This document shows, piece after piece, positions 10,177 to 18,974 of a DNA stretch of 64,000 nucleotides; the first letter of the stretch is position 1, and the number at the start of each line of letters is the position of its first letter. The stretch comes from Paractinoplanes polyasparticus. GTDB taxonomy: Bacteria > Actinomycetota > Actinomycetes > Mycobacteriales > Micromonosporaceae. Both the position numbers and the translations under genes were made by a program. The notes under the pieces are model-generated. The model was given only the letters and a program-made list of their open reading frames with translations. It made no database searches and was not told the origin of the DNA. Where the stretch lies: positions 434,001 through 498,000 of the forward strand of contig NZ_JAHWFK010000013.1 in the NCBI RefSeq assembly GCF_019710575.1. Reading direction: 5' to 3'.

Positions 10177-12320
10177 TGCCGACCATCATCATGGGAAAAC
10201 TGGCCAGCAAGATCGACGGTTCGATCCGTGGCAAGGCGATGACCTTCCTGCAGAAGCTCAGCATCGACGACGCCACCCCCGGCCTGCACGTCGAGCCCAT
10301 CCACCACAGCACCGACCCGCGGGTGCGCACCGGCCGAGTCGACGAGTTCTGGCGGGCCGTCATGTTCCGCCTCGACGGCGAGGGTGAAACCCACTACGTC
10401 ATCCACGGCATCTGGCCGCACGACGACGCCATCGCCATCGCGCAACGCGTACGCCTGAAGGTCAATCCGATCAACGGTCTGCCTCAGATCGAGGAGATCG
10501 AGCCCGCACCCGCCCCAGCGCCGGTTCCGCCCGTCCCCGCGACTACCGCCGAGCCGCTCTTCGCCAGGCTCGGCCACGAACGCACCGATCTCGTCGAACG
10601 GCTCGGACTCCCCGAGGAGGTCGTCGCCCGCGCCCTGACGGCCCTCGACGAGGACGGCATTCTCGACCTCGCGCAACGCCACGACGGCTGGATTGGCAGC
10701 ATCCTCGTGGACCTGGCCGCTGGCGACGCCATCGACGCGATCGTCCGACGCATGCAGTTGGAGAAGGCCGCCACGTCCGGCGACGACGACGCCGATGTGC
10801 TGGAATCCCTCAAACGGCCGGCCGCCGCACTGCAGTATGCGTTCATCGACGACCAGGAGGAACTGCGCCGGGTCATCGAAGGCGGCGACTTCAGCGCCTG
10901 GCGCATCTTCCTGCATCCCGAGCAGCGCCGCTATGTCGACCGTGTTTACAGCGGCCCCTTCCGCCTGTCCGGCGGGGCCGGCACCGGCAAGACTGTCGTG
11001 CTGCTCCATCGGGCCCGCGCCCTCGCTCGGCGCAGCCCGGACGCCCGGATCGTCCTCACCACCTTCACCACCAACCTCGCCGAAGCCTTGGGTGACAGCC
11101 TCACCCAACTCGACCCACGCGCGCCGCAGTCGAAGACGCTCGGCCAGCCCGGCGTGTACGTGACCGGGGTGGACGCGCTCGCGTCCGCCGTACTCCGAAC
11201 CGCCGGTCGTGGTCTCGTCCCGGCGATGCGGGAGGTGCTCGGGGAGGAACGCACGACGCCGATGGCCCGCACAGCACCGACCCAGTGGCGGGAAGTCGTC
11301 GAATCGACCGGCACCGTGCTTCCGCACGAGCTTGCCAACGAGACGTTCCTTGCTGCCGAGTACGCGAACGTCGTCCTGCCCAACAAGGTGCACGACGAGG
11401 TGGGCTACATGCGCGTACGCCGACCAGGCAGGGGGGTGGCTCTGGACCGCACCAAGCGGCGGGCCGTCTGGGCGCTGATCGAGGCATATCGGTCCCGGTG
11501 CCGAGCGGACGGCAGTCTCGACTTCACTGAAGCAGCCGTAGTAGCCGCAGCGCACCTGACGGCGGCCGGGGGGCCTCCCGCCGACCACGTGCTCGTCGAC
11601 GAAGGCCAAGACCTTTCACCCGCCCATTGGCTCCTGCTCCGTGCCGTCGTCGGTGAGCACCCCGACGATCTGTTCGTCGCCGAAGACTCCCACCAGCGCA
11701 TCTATGGCACCCGTGTGGTCCTTGGGCGGTACGGAGTCGCCATCGTCGGCCGCTCTCAGCGATTGACTCTCAATTACCGAACCACAGCGCAGAACCTTCA
11801 CTACGCCATGACGATCCTCGCCGGAGGTCAATACGTCGACCTGCAGGATGAACCGGAGAGCACTGGCTACCGTTCGGCCCGAACCGGCCCAGCACCCGTC
11901 GTCGAGACCGTCGATTCTCTGGCCGAAGAAACAGCCGCGGTCGTCCGTCACGTACAAATCTGGCTTGACGCAGGCGATCCCGAGGAGAACGTTGCGGTCT
12001 TGGTTCCAGACCGATACCACCGCGACCGCGTCGCCACCGCCCTAACCGAGGCAGGAATCGATGCCCGCGCCGTCGACCGAGACCGTCCACCGGCCGGGCG
12101 CGTGCCGGTACTCACCATGCACCGCGCCAAAGGCACCGAGTTCTCCAAGGTCGTACTCGCCGTCGGCAAACCATCACCGGCGGAGACGGAACGCCTTGCC
12201 AAGCTCGAACCGTCCGAACGCGCGGACGCAGAACTCCGAAGCCGTTCGTTGACCTATGTCGCAGCGACTCGGGCCCGCGACGAGCTAGTCGTGATACAGC
12301 GAAGGACGACAGCACCATAG
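10176..12320 (+). CDS. UvrD/Rep-like superfamily 1 helicase of the defence operon
   Basis: 714-residue SF1 ATPase. Walker A GGAGTGKTVVL is near residue 267, Walker B VDEGQDLS near 474, motif IV-like LTLNYRTT near 531, motif V TMHRAKGTEF near 646, and motif VI YVAATRARDEL near 693, so all catalytic motifs are present. The first ~110 residues form a separate domain with alternating strands and helices (FWRAVMFRL...YVIHGIWPHDDA) that resembles a RelE/ParE-like fold; this is a visual impression only. Residues ~130-260 are a mainly helical linker. It is the last gene of the rightward operon and its ATG overlaps the preceding TGA by one base. A UvrD-like helicase is not a standard DISARM component, so it may mark a distinct subtype. 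Confidence 0.85.
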   Translation: MPTIIMGKLASKIDGSIRGKAMTFLQKLSIDDATPGLHVEPIHHSTDPRVRTGRVDEFWRAVMFRLDGEGETHYVIHGIWPHDDAIAIAQRVRLKVNPINGLPQIEEIEPAPAPAPVPPVPATTAEPLFARLGHERTDLVERLGLPEEVVARALTALDEDGILDLAQRHDGWIGSILVDLAAGDAIDAIVRRMQLEKAATSGDDDADVLESLKRPAAALQYAFIDDQEELRRVIEGGDFSAWRIFLHPEQRRYVDRVYSGPFRLSGGAGTGKTVVLLHRARALARRSPDARIVLTTFTTNLAEALGDSLTQLDPRAPQSKTLGQPGVYVTGVDALASAVLRTAGRGLVPAMREVLGEERTTPMARTAPTQWREVVESTGTVLPHELANETFLAAEYANVVLPNKVHDEVGYMRVRRPGRGVALDRTKRRAVWALIEAYRSRCRADGSLDFTEAAVVAAAHLTAAGGPPADHVLVDEGQDLSPAHWLLLRAVVGEHPDDLFVAEDSHQRIYGTRVVLGRYGVAIVGRSQRLTLNYRTTAQNLHYAMTILAGGQYVDLQDEPESTGYRSARTGPAPVVETVDSLAEETAAVVRHVQIWLDAGDPEENVAVLVPDRYHRDRVATALTEAGIDARAVDRDRPPAGRVPVLTMHRAKGTEFSKVVLAVGKPSPAETERLAKLEPSERADAELRSRSLTYVAATRARDELVVIQRRTTAP

Positions 12321-12458
12321 CGGCAACTATGCGCAACGAGGCCTTCTCTATAGCTTTATGCAGACTCTGGACTGGCCGGTGGTCGCAAGGACCGCTCAGG
12401 CAGCAGGCCACTCGCAGGCTTGGATCGGTCTTCTCATCCGAGATGTACAGCTACCGCC

Positions 12459-15400
12459 TCATGAAGCGGGTGAGGCGGCGCGCGGCGGGGGTCGGAGGTC
12501 GATCGTTGGTAGGGACTCCGGGTGGTCGGCCAGGCCGGTGCTGTTGAGCAAAGCGAGCATGTCCTCCTGCCGCGGCTGACCGAAGGTGAGACGGTACAGC
12601 GCTAAGTCTTTCTGCAACTGCTCGTAGCGGGCGAAGTCTCGGCTCAACGGTAGAGGTAGAACGTGACGCTCAATGTGTGCGGCACCTGGGTACACCCAAT
12701 ACGGCGACATATCTCCTAGTTGCGACTCCTGGCGTGCCGCGTCAAACGCTGCCTGCCAGACGTCCGGGGCGGCCGACCGCAGGGCTTCAGTGCGATGGGC
12801 CGCGGCAAGATTTCGCCTTACGGCGTGGCCGCCGAAGCGGTGCACGCGCCCCTCTCGCTGCTCGAAGTCGACGGGATTGGCTGGTGTGTTCCAGTGAACG
12901 ACGGCTGAGCAGTAGGTGTGGAAGTCGATGCCTTCTTGGCCTGCACTGGTGGTCGTCACCACGAAGGGCCAGAACGGGCTGTTGAAGGCGTGGCGGACCC
13001 CGGTCATACGTTTCGCATTTGCTTCTTCCAGTCCGCGACCGCCGTAGCGTAGGGCGAACCGCCCGGTCATCCGGATCCGGCTGCTGGGGTTGAGCGGGTC
13101 GAGAGCGGAGTAGGGCGCCGGGCGCAGTGTCAGAGCCCGGCTGACCTCATGCGCCAGGGTCTGCAGATCAACGTCAGTTAGAGGCGTCTCCGCCGCCGAG
13201 CTGCGCAACGTGTGAAGGTATTCGTCGAGTACAGCCTGCAGGCCGCCAGCCGCGCAATACCTCAAGACGGCACGCCAGTAGGTGTCGTCCAAGCGAAGCT
13301 GGTCGAGCAGCAACATGGACTCCGGACGATTGAACAGGCTGCGCAGTCCGGCGGCGATGGTAGTCGCGGCCTGCCACAGTCCTTGCGGGGTGACGGTGCT
13401 GTCGTCGTTGACCAGCCGGCTGAGAGCACGCCACGCGATGTTGCCGGGTCCGTGCATTCCGAGGGCCACAAGGTCGTCCGCGACGGTTTCGGGGCTGGCA
13501 CTGACGGGCCCAGCGCCAGCGACTACCGCGAAGGCTTCCTGGAAGTGTTGAAGTAGCCCGGTAAGCGCATCGTCCTCGGTGGCGTGCGTTGAGTCAGCGT
13601 CGCTGGTAGCGGCCTCGATGGCCGCCTCGAGAGAGACATCTGGCACAGCATTCGGCCAACTGAGTACGGCTCGCCACGGCTGAGGTTCGCCGGTGTGCTG
13701 GGCGTCGCGAAAGGTTGCCGGCGCCTCTGCGACCAATCGGTCGCGGCACCGCGCTTCGATCGCCGTGAGATCTGAGAGGCGGGCGGGATCGTCTCTGGCG
13801 GCAGCGAGTGGATCGCAGGCCGCTGCCAGCGCCGGATGCGGCCAGAACAAAGCGACCGAACTCATCGACGCTACGCGTCCCTCATTCATCCGGTAGTCCA
13901 GCCGACTACGCGGAATCTCGCTGCGGCCCTCACGAATGCGGCGTTCGGCGTCGTAGCTGAGCAGCGCCGACACTGCTGTCGGGGTGGCGTTCCACGAGGA
14001 GAACACCAGACGTTTGGTGATTCCCTGCTGGGCTGCTCCAGCGAAAGGCTCGCCGAGGACGTAGTAGGGCATCGATGGGGGAAGCCAAAGCAATCGCCAC
14101 CAGTCTCGGCCGACGGTTTGTTCGGCCAGGCTGCGCAGCTTGCCGTTGCCGAGATCGATCGGTGCGTACGCCTGGATCGCTGCGGCGTCGAGTAGCTGCG
14201 CTGATCCCAGTAGCTCCTGTACTTCTTCGTCCAGGTCGTCGTGCAGGGCCTCACGCAGGTGGTCGCCGAGTAGATAGCCTTCGACAAAGTTGAGGAAATA
14301 GGGTGCTGACTTCCAATAATCGAGAAGCACTGGCGCGTTGAGCGCAGTCCCAAGTCGCTTCATGGCGACAAACGAGCGGATCTCCGCCTGATTGACTCCG
14401 GCTGCTGGCGTGATGTGCTCGGTCAGCATGGCGTGCTGGCCGAGGGCCGGGCGTTCAGTCCGGCTCATAACTCGCAGCAGCAGATTTCGGATCTCACCGC
14501 GGGCAATGTTAGTCGGGGCGCCGGTGACAACCGCGTCGCGGTACGTCCGCAGCGCGGTCTTGACCGCGTCGTTCCATTTCTCGTCGGAGCAGAGAAAGCG
14601 CAGGATCCGTCCCAGGTCGGCGTGGTGATCGTCGGTTTTGGCTTCTTCGGCGAAGGTGAAGGGTTTGTAGGGGGTAGCGGACAACAGAAGGACCCGCGCA
14701 TCCCGATGGTTGAACAGATTCTGGGCCAGCTCGGCGGCCTCACCGCCCAGCTCGGGATCGAGCAGTGTCCGGAAGCGCTGGAACTCGTCGAGGATGACCA
14801 GGTCGGGTTCGAGGGCCTCGACCCCCGCCTCGGCCAGGGTGGCGCGTAGCTCGCCGACCAGCTCTTTGGAGACGGCGTGTTCGCCATCGGTGAAGGTGGA
14901 TCGACGGCCGATAGAGGCGACCAGGTCGTCGAACCGGTCGAGCAGCCCTTTGTCTTCGGCGCGGGTCAGGAATTCACTCTCGACCCGCGGGTCGATGCCA
15001 TCTGTGAGAGTGCGTTCGAAGTTGTCACAGACGACGCGGAACCGCTCCAGTGACCCCGTAGTGCGTTGGAGGATCCTCAGAGCGGCTTTGCGCTGCCATC
15101 CGTCCCAGCCATCGTGGAACAGCAGCCAATGGATCATGGCGCGCTCCTCGGCCTTGCCGGTACGCCAGCCCGGAGAGAACGAGGTGCCCGGCGTGAACGA
15201 CACCAGGTTCACCGGCTTTCCCTGTTGTGGCTGCGTCGCGAACCGAGGTAGCTCGCGGCCCAGCAGGGTGAGTCGGCTCGACATCGCTTGCGGGGCGTGG
15301 TGCGGTCCGGCCAGCCGAACGAGATTCTGCTCAGCGACATCCTGGTTGGAGCAGATGTAGATGATGTCGATGCGTCCGACCGCGTCATCGTGCTGGAGGC

Positions 15401-15554
15401 GGTCGATCAGCGCGGCCACGACACCGCCGGCGATAACGCTCTTGCCTAACCCAGTCTCATCGGCGACCAGGAAACGGCGAGTTGGATCCGCACCGAAGTA
15501 CCGGTCGAGCACGTATGCGACTGTGTCGCGCTGAAAGTCCTTCAGCCCGTTCAT
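12459..15554 (-). CDS. SNF2-type DEAD-like helicase (DrmD-like)
   Basis: 1031-residue SF2 ATPase with the SNF2/DrmD layout. The Q-motif-like LKDFQRDTV is at residues 4-12, Walker A ADETGLGKS at 31-39, Walker B LDEFQRF near 254, LSATPYKPF near 285, and the C-terminal lobe TTTSAGQEGIDF with QREGRVHRFGG at about 868-905. The middle third (about 330-700) is a long family-specific insert. Its ATG overlaps the upstream phospholipase stop (ATGA), indicating translational coupling. It ends 138 bp from the convergent UvrD-like gene, with no strong hairpin between them. Probably the dsDNA translocase that works with the neighbouring PLD protein; the link to DISARM DrmD is by architecture only. Confidence 0.85.
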   Translation of the reverse strand: MNGLKDFQRDTVAYVLDRYFGADPTRRFLVADETGLGKSVIAGGVVAALIDRLQHDDAVGRIDIIYICSNQDVAEQNLVRLAGPHHAPQAMSSRLTLLGRELPRFATQPQQGKPVNLVSFTPGTSFSPGWRTGKAEERAMIHWLLFHDGWDGWQRKAALRILQRTTGSLERFRVVCDNFERTLTDGIDPRVESEFLTRAEDKGLLDRFDDLVASIGRRSTFTDGEHAVSKELVGELRATLAEAGVEALEPDLVILDEFQRFRTLLDPELGGEAAELAQNLFNHRDARVLLLSATPYKPFTFAEEAKTDDHHADLGRILRFLCSDEKWNDAVKTALRTYRDAVVTGAPTNIARGEIRNLLLRVMSRTERPALGQHAMLTEHITPAAGVNQAEIRSFVAMKRLGTALNAPVLLDYWKSAPYFLNFVEGYLLGDHLREALHDDLDEEVQELLGSAQLLDAAAIQAYAPIDLGNGKLRSLAEQTVGRDWWRLLWLPPSMPYYVLGEPFAGAAQQGITKRLVFSSWNATPTAVSALLSYDAERRIREGRSEIPRSRLDYRMNEGRVASMSSVALFWPHPALAAACDPLAAARDDPARLSDLTAIEARCRDRLVAEAPATFRDAQHTGEPQPWRAVLSWPNAVPDVSLEAAIEAATSDADSTHATEDDALTGLLQHFQEAFAVVAGAGPVSASPETVADDLVALGMHGPGNIAWRALSRLVNDDSTVTPQGLWQAATTIAAGLRSLFNRPESMLLLDQLRLDDTYWRAVLRYCAAGGLQAVLDEYLHTLRSSAAETPLTDVDLQTLAHEVSRALTLRPAPYSALDPLNPSSRIRMTGRFALRYGGRGLEEANAKRMTGVRHAFNSPFWPFVVTTTSAGQEGIDFHTYCSAVVHWNTPANPVDFEQREGRVHRFGGHAVRRNLAAAHRTEALRSAAPDVWQAAFDAARQESQLGDMSPYWVYPGAAHIERHVLPLPLSRDFARYEQLQKDLALYRLTFGQPRQEDMLALLNSTGLADHPESLPTIDLRPPPRAASPAS

Positions 15555-17299
15555 GCGCTTGCCTCGGCGGTCGCGAGATCTCGGCGAACTTGATCGACAT
15601 GCTGCCAGAGTTCCAGGAAGCCCTCCGGCAAAACACCTCTACCTTCCTCGGTCGCGGCCAGGTGTTGCACCAGCCCGGCCAGATCGTCGAGCTGGTGGGG
15701 TCGATCGGCGAGCGCACCGAGCAGGAGTTCCAGCACGCCGCTGCTTCTCTGCTGCCAGACTCCACCTCCGCCGACCGCTTCGCCTGTGGCGGTCAACTGG
15801 CCTGGGACGCCGAGACCGAGAAGCAACATCAAGAACTGCAGAAATTTCTCGGGTGTGTTGATCTGCTCAGCGAGGACCCGGTCGAGCCGGTCGTACGGGT
15901 CGCCGGTCAGGCTGGCTATCACTACGGCCCGCCGGATCGTGCCGTCCTGCCCTTCCGCGGTGAGCAGCAAGAACCGGGTTATTTCAGTGGTGGCTAACCC
16001 GCTGTAGACGGCTTCGGCCGGTAGGTCTATCGCTTGGTCTGGTCGCGTCAGCAGGCTGAGGGTGAGTCGCCCTCCAGGCGGCGGCACCACGTCCTCTGCC
16101 GTCTGTACGCGCAGCTCGTACGGCTCTCCGCCGTTGAGGACGGTCGCGCTGAAAGCGACGGCCGCGATGTCGCGTAAGTAGTTCTCAAGGGCCCAGCCGC
16201 TGTCATCGTCGGGCTCGACGAGGTCGTGCCGTTCGTATTCCTCGAGGATCGCCCGCAGATCCGAATCTTCGCCGGCCAGCTTGTTGATGCCCAGTTTCTC
16301 TTTCGAGGCGGCGAGCTCGACGAGTAGTTCGATATTGCCGGAGAAGGCGGCTCCGGTGGCGTTGGCCGATCCGACGATGACCCGGGCACGGTGTCCCTTC
16401 TCAACGACGTAAGTCTTGGCGTGTAGGCCTGAGAGATGCGCGGGGCCGGCTTCGTCTTCGAGTTCGAGCGCCGCGAGGTCGTTCAGGACGAACACCGTGC
16501 ACCCGTCCAGGGAACCGTCGGGTAGCCGGTCGAGCTGCTCTTGTCGGCTGACGATGGTGAGATCGCCATTGCCGGGGGCGCAGAGGTCCAGACCGTCGTT
16601 CTCCACAAACGGAGACATGATCAAGTGTCGGGTGCCGGCGAAGTCAGGCGGCCGGGATCCGGGCACGCCGAGCGCATAGAAAGCAATGTCCTGGAACCCC
16701 TCCGGCAGTTCCCAAACGGCGCGTCTCAGGTCTTCCAGCAGTTCATCGATCGCCGCACGGCGGTCTTCGGGCACAGGTTGACCGGCGAGGGTGATGGTGT
16801 GCCTCAGCAGTTTGACCAGCGGCGCGTTCCTAGCGTCAGGCCTCGTGCCGATGGCGCCGTCCAGGCTCAAGCTGACGTCCCAGCTGCGGTCGTTGGTCAG
16901 ATTCCGGCTGAGCACGATGAGGCGCAGTAGCCAGTCCTCGTCACTGACGTACCGGACCAACCACATCTTGGGGTGGAAGAGTCGGCCGGGGCGTGGACGG
17001 CGTACCGGATGGATGATCTCTTCGAGCAGGAGTAGAAGGCTGGAGTTGCCCGGCGGTGGCGCGATCTGGCCTGCTTGGCAGAACACGTCTACTCGGTCGG
17101 CACAACGCCGCACGCCATCCATCACTGAGATCGGATCCTGCTGTTCGCGCATCGCATGGGCGGCGAAGGCAAGCGGCGCGGTGAGCAGGCTGTCGAGCTC
17201 GAGCGTGAAAGTGGTGGCAACGGCCCGGTCCAACGAGTATCCCGGCGGCGGCCGTAAAAGGTCAGTGAGCAGTGAGCGTCCGTCAGGCGGCAGCAGCAT
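15551..17299 (-). CDS. Phospholipase D-like protein with two HKD-type motifs (DrmC-like)
   Basis: 582-residue protein with two PLD half-sites: FHPKMW followed by LSRNLTND (His109, Lys111) and LHAKTYVV followed by VGSANATGAAF (His293, Lys295). PLD-fold proteins in defence loci are usually nucleases rather than lipases. The first site has HPK followed by SRN instead of a full HKD, so it may be the weaker half. There is no signal peptide, so it should be cytoplasmic. The start overlaps the upstream DUF6361 gene by 17 bases and the stop overlaps the SNF2 helicase start (ATGA), giving a tight three-gene operon. The pairing PLD plus SNF2 helicase is shared with DISARM drmC/drmD. Confidence 0.85.
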   Translation of the reverse strand: MLLPPDGRSLLTDLLRPPPGYSLDRAVATTFTLELDSLLTAPLAFAAHAMREQQDPISVMDGVRRCADRVDVFCQAGQIAPPPGNSSLLLLLEEIIHPVRRPRPGRLFHPKMWLVRYVSDEDWLLRLIVLSRNLTNDRSWDVSLSLDGAIGTRPDARNAPLVKLLRHTITLAGQPVPEDRRAAIDELLEDLRRAVWELPEGFQDIAFYALGVPGSRPPDFAGTRHLIMSPFVENDGLDLCAPGNGDLTIVSRQEQLDRLPDGSLDGCTVFVLNDLAALELEDEAGPAHLSGLHAKTYVVEKGHRARVIVGSANATGAAFSGNIELLVELAASKEKLGINKLAGEDSDLRAILEEYERHDLVEPDDDSGWALENYLRDIAAVAFSATVLNGGEPYELRVQTAEDVVPPPGGRLTLSLLTRPDQAIDLPAEAVYSGLATTEITRFLLLTAEGQDGTIRRAVVIASLTGDPYDRLDRVLAEQINTPEKFLQFLMLLLGLGVPGQLTATGEAVGGGGVWQQRSSGVLELLLGALADRPHQLDDLAGLVQHLAATEEGRGVLPEGFLELWQHVDQVRRDLATAEASA

Positions 17300-18467
17300 C
17301 GGTCGTCTCCATGCCGTCGTGGATGTCGATGAGCATCCGGCGGACCTGAGGCCAGCGGTACACCAGCTGTCGGGTACCCGAGGCGCCGGTCCAGCTCCTA
17401 AGCAGCTTGCTGTTGATCAGCCGTGACTGGGTCTTTTTCACAGATCTCTCCCGCCGGGCGACCAGGTCACGCAGCTGCGTGTCGTCGGCAGCGTCCTTTG
17501 CGCGCCCGGCATGTACAAGATCGAGCCACGTCTCAACGAAAATACGGACACGCACGTTGGTAGCGATTCGCGGATTGACGGTGAGCAACCGGGTCCACAT
17601 GTCGCCGCGGTCCCACGGCTCAACGGTCTCCATCCGTTCTGCCCAGTCGGCAAGGAACTCGCGATAGTCCGGCAGTTCGGCGGTGTCGTTCTCCGCCTTT
17701 TCATACGCCTCGGCGACGAGCAGGTTGTAGAGCAAAGCGGCGCCATGCAAACAGATGGAGAACCTGCGCGCGTACTCGAGGTCGGTTCTCACTCGTGCCG
17801 GCGCGGAGGCGACAGCGGCCGTCCACCACGGGGCAGTGGTGTCCGGCTCGGGCCGATTGCCCGCTTGAAGGAGATGGGCCAGCAAACTTCCAGGCACGCT
17901 GGTCAATATGCGTTCCCGCAGCCATGTGGCCTCGCTCGCGGTCAGGTGAAGTGATCCGACGGTCTCGGGAAAACCAGTCGGCGGCTGCGGCAGGGTAGCC
18001 GGCCACCGGCCCGCCTGCCGGTCAGTCAGCTCCGCTGCTTCGGGATCATCGGTCGCGGTATCCAGCTCGTCGCCATTGTCGATGTGGTAGCGGCGCAGTG
18101 CGGACGCGTAGATTGTCGAGGGCAGGGTCTTGACTCCGGTCGACGCCCGCCGGCCGATGAGGCCATCGGTCGCGTTTGCCGAGGACAGAGCGGAAATGAC
18201 GCTGCGTTCCACGCGGTCGAGCTCCACGGCTTGGTCCCGGGTAGTGCGGCGAGCGGCCTGCTGCACACACCAGGGAACAATCAGCAAATACCGCGCCCGG
18301 GTATGCAACGTCGACGTTCCTGGAAACAGAAGGTCGCCGAACGCGTCGCGAACTTGACCGATGCCCAACTCATCGCGGCTTTCGTGCTCGCTGAACATGT
18401 TGAGTAACTCGCGCACCCGCTGCTGCTCCGCGCGAGAGCTGTCGAGCCACGACAACTGTGACGCCAT
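17283..18467 (-). CDS. DUF6361 family protein, first gene of leftward defence operon
   Basis: 394 residues of unknown biochemical function. The N-terminus (SWLDSSRAEQQRVRELLNMF, then RDELGIGQVRDAF, FPGTSTLHTRARYLL and PWCVQQ) matches what I recall of DUF6361, whose members start with a WLD motif and contain DELG and FPGTST blocks. It is predicted mostly helical, with no membrane segment. The ATG follows a good ribosome site (AAGGAGG, 6 bases upstream). It heads the operon DUF6361-PLD-SNF2, so it is likely part of the same defence machine, perhaps as a sensor or adaptor; that role is inference. The family assignment is from memory of the motif pattern. Confidence 0.78.
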   Translation of the reverse strand: MASQLSWLDSSRAEQQRVRELLNMFSEHESRDELGIGQVRDAFGDLLFPGTSTLHTRARYLLIVPWCVQQAARRTTRDQAVELDRVERSVISALSSANATDGLIGRRASTGVKTLPSTIYASALRRYHIDNGDELDTATDDPEAAELTDRQAGRWPATLPQPPTGFPETVGSLHLTASEATWLRERILTSVPGSLLAHLLQAGNRPEPDTTAPWWTAAVASAPARVRTDLEYARRFSICLHGAALLYNLLVAEAYEKAENDTAELPDYREFLADWAERMETVEPWDRGDMWTRLLTVNPRIATNVRVRIFVETWLDLVHAGRAKDAADDTQLRDLVARRERSVKKTQSRLINSKLLRSWTGASGTRQLVYRWPQVRRMLIDIHDGMETTDAAAA

Positions 18468-18974
18468 CGTTCCTCCTTCGTGCCTGCGCCAGTATTCCGC
18501 GCGGGCGACGTGGCGACCGTTGGTTCATCCGATCGGAGAAAAAGACAACCGTTCGGTGCAGTCGTTCCGCGTCACAGGCGGGCGCTTCCGGAGGTGCCTG
18601 ATTGCGCGGACGTCGCCTGTTGCGGTTGGTGCAGCGCACAAACGTCGCGTACCTCGGTTCGGAGGTGGCTCAGCTCGCCAGCGGCCGGGGAGAGCTCGTA
18701 ACTGTGGTGGTGCCCGGCGCGACAGTGACCATCAGAGCAGAGACAGGCTGTCACGGTTGGCCGAACTTGGCTACAGGTCTTCACGTCCGTGGAGGCGATG
18801 TGACGCTTCGTGCTCCGACGCAATGCGGAAAGGCCACGGAGACCGCGAGCCTAAGTTGGCGTAGCCGATCACCGGCTCCGCGGAGTTAGCCGCATGCCCG
18901 TCGTCAGATGTGACGCTGCGCCTACGAGTAGCCAGCGGCAATTCGTGCTCAAACTTTCTGATCACCAGCCGAGA
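18468..18974. other. 507-bp gene-free stretch between defence island and integrase
   Basis: No reading frame here looks real. It should hold the promoter of the leftward DUF6361 operon. A weak inverted repeat (TCTGATC / GATCAGGA) lies at about 18957-18979, across the integrase stop, and may be its terminator. Elements of this kind usually carry their attachment site next to the integrase, so an att core would be expected here, but I found no tRNA 3'-end duplication. Confidence 0.5.

Noticed and set aside
18602-18889. 95-codon plus-strand frame in the gap before the integrase
   Set aside because: Cys/Arg-rich with no start signal or family pattern; likely chance.
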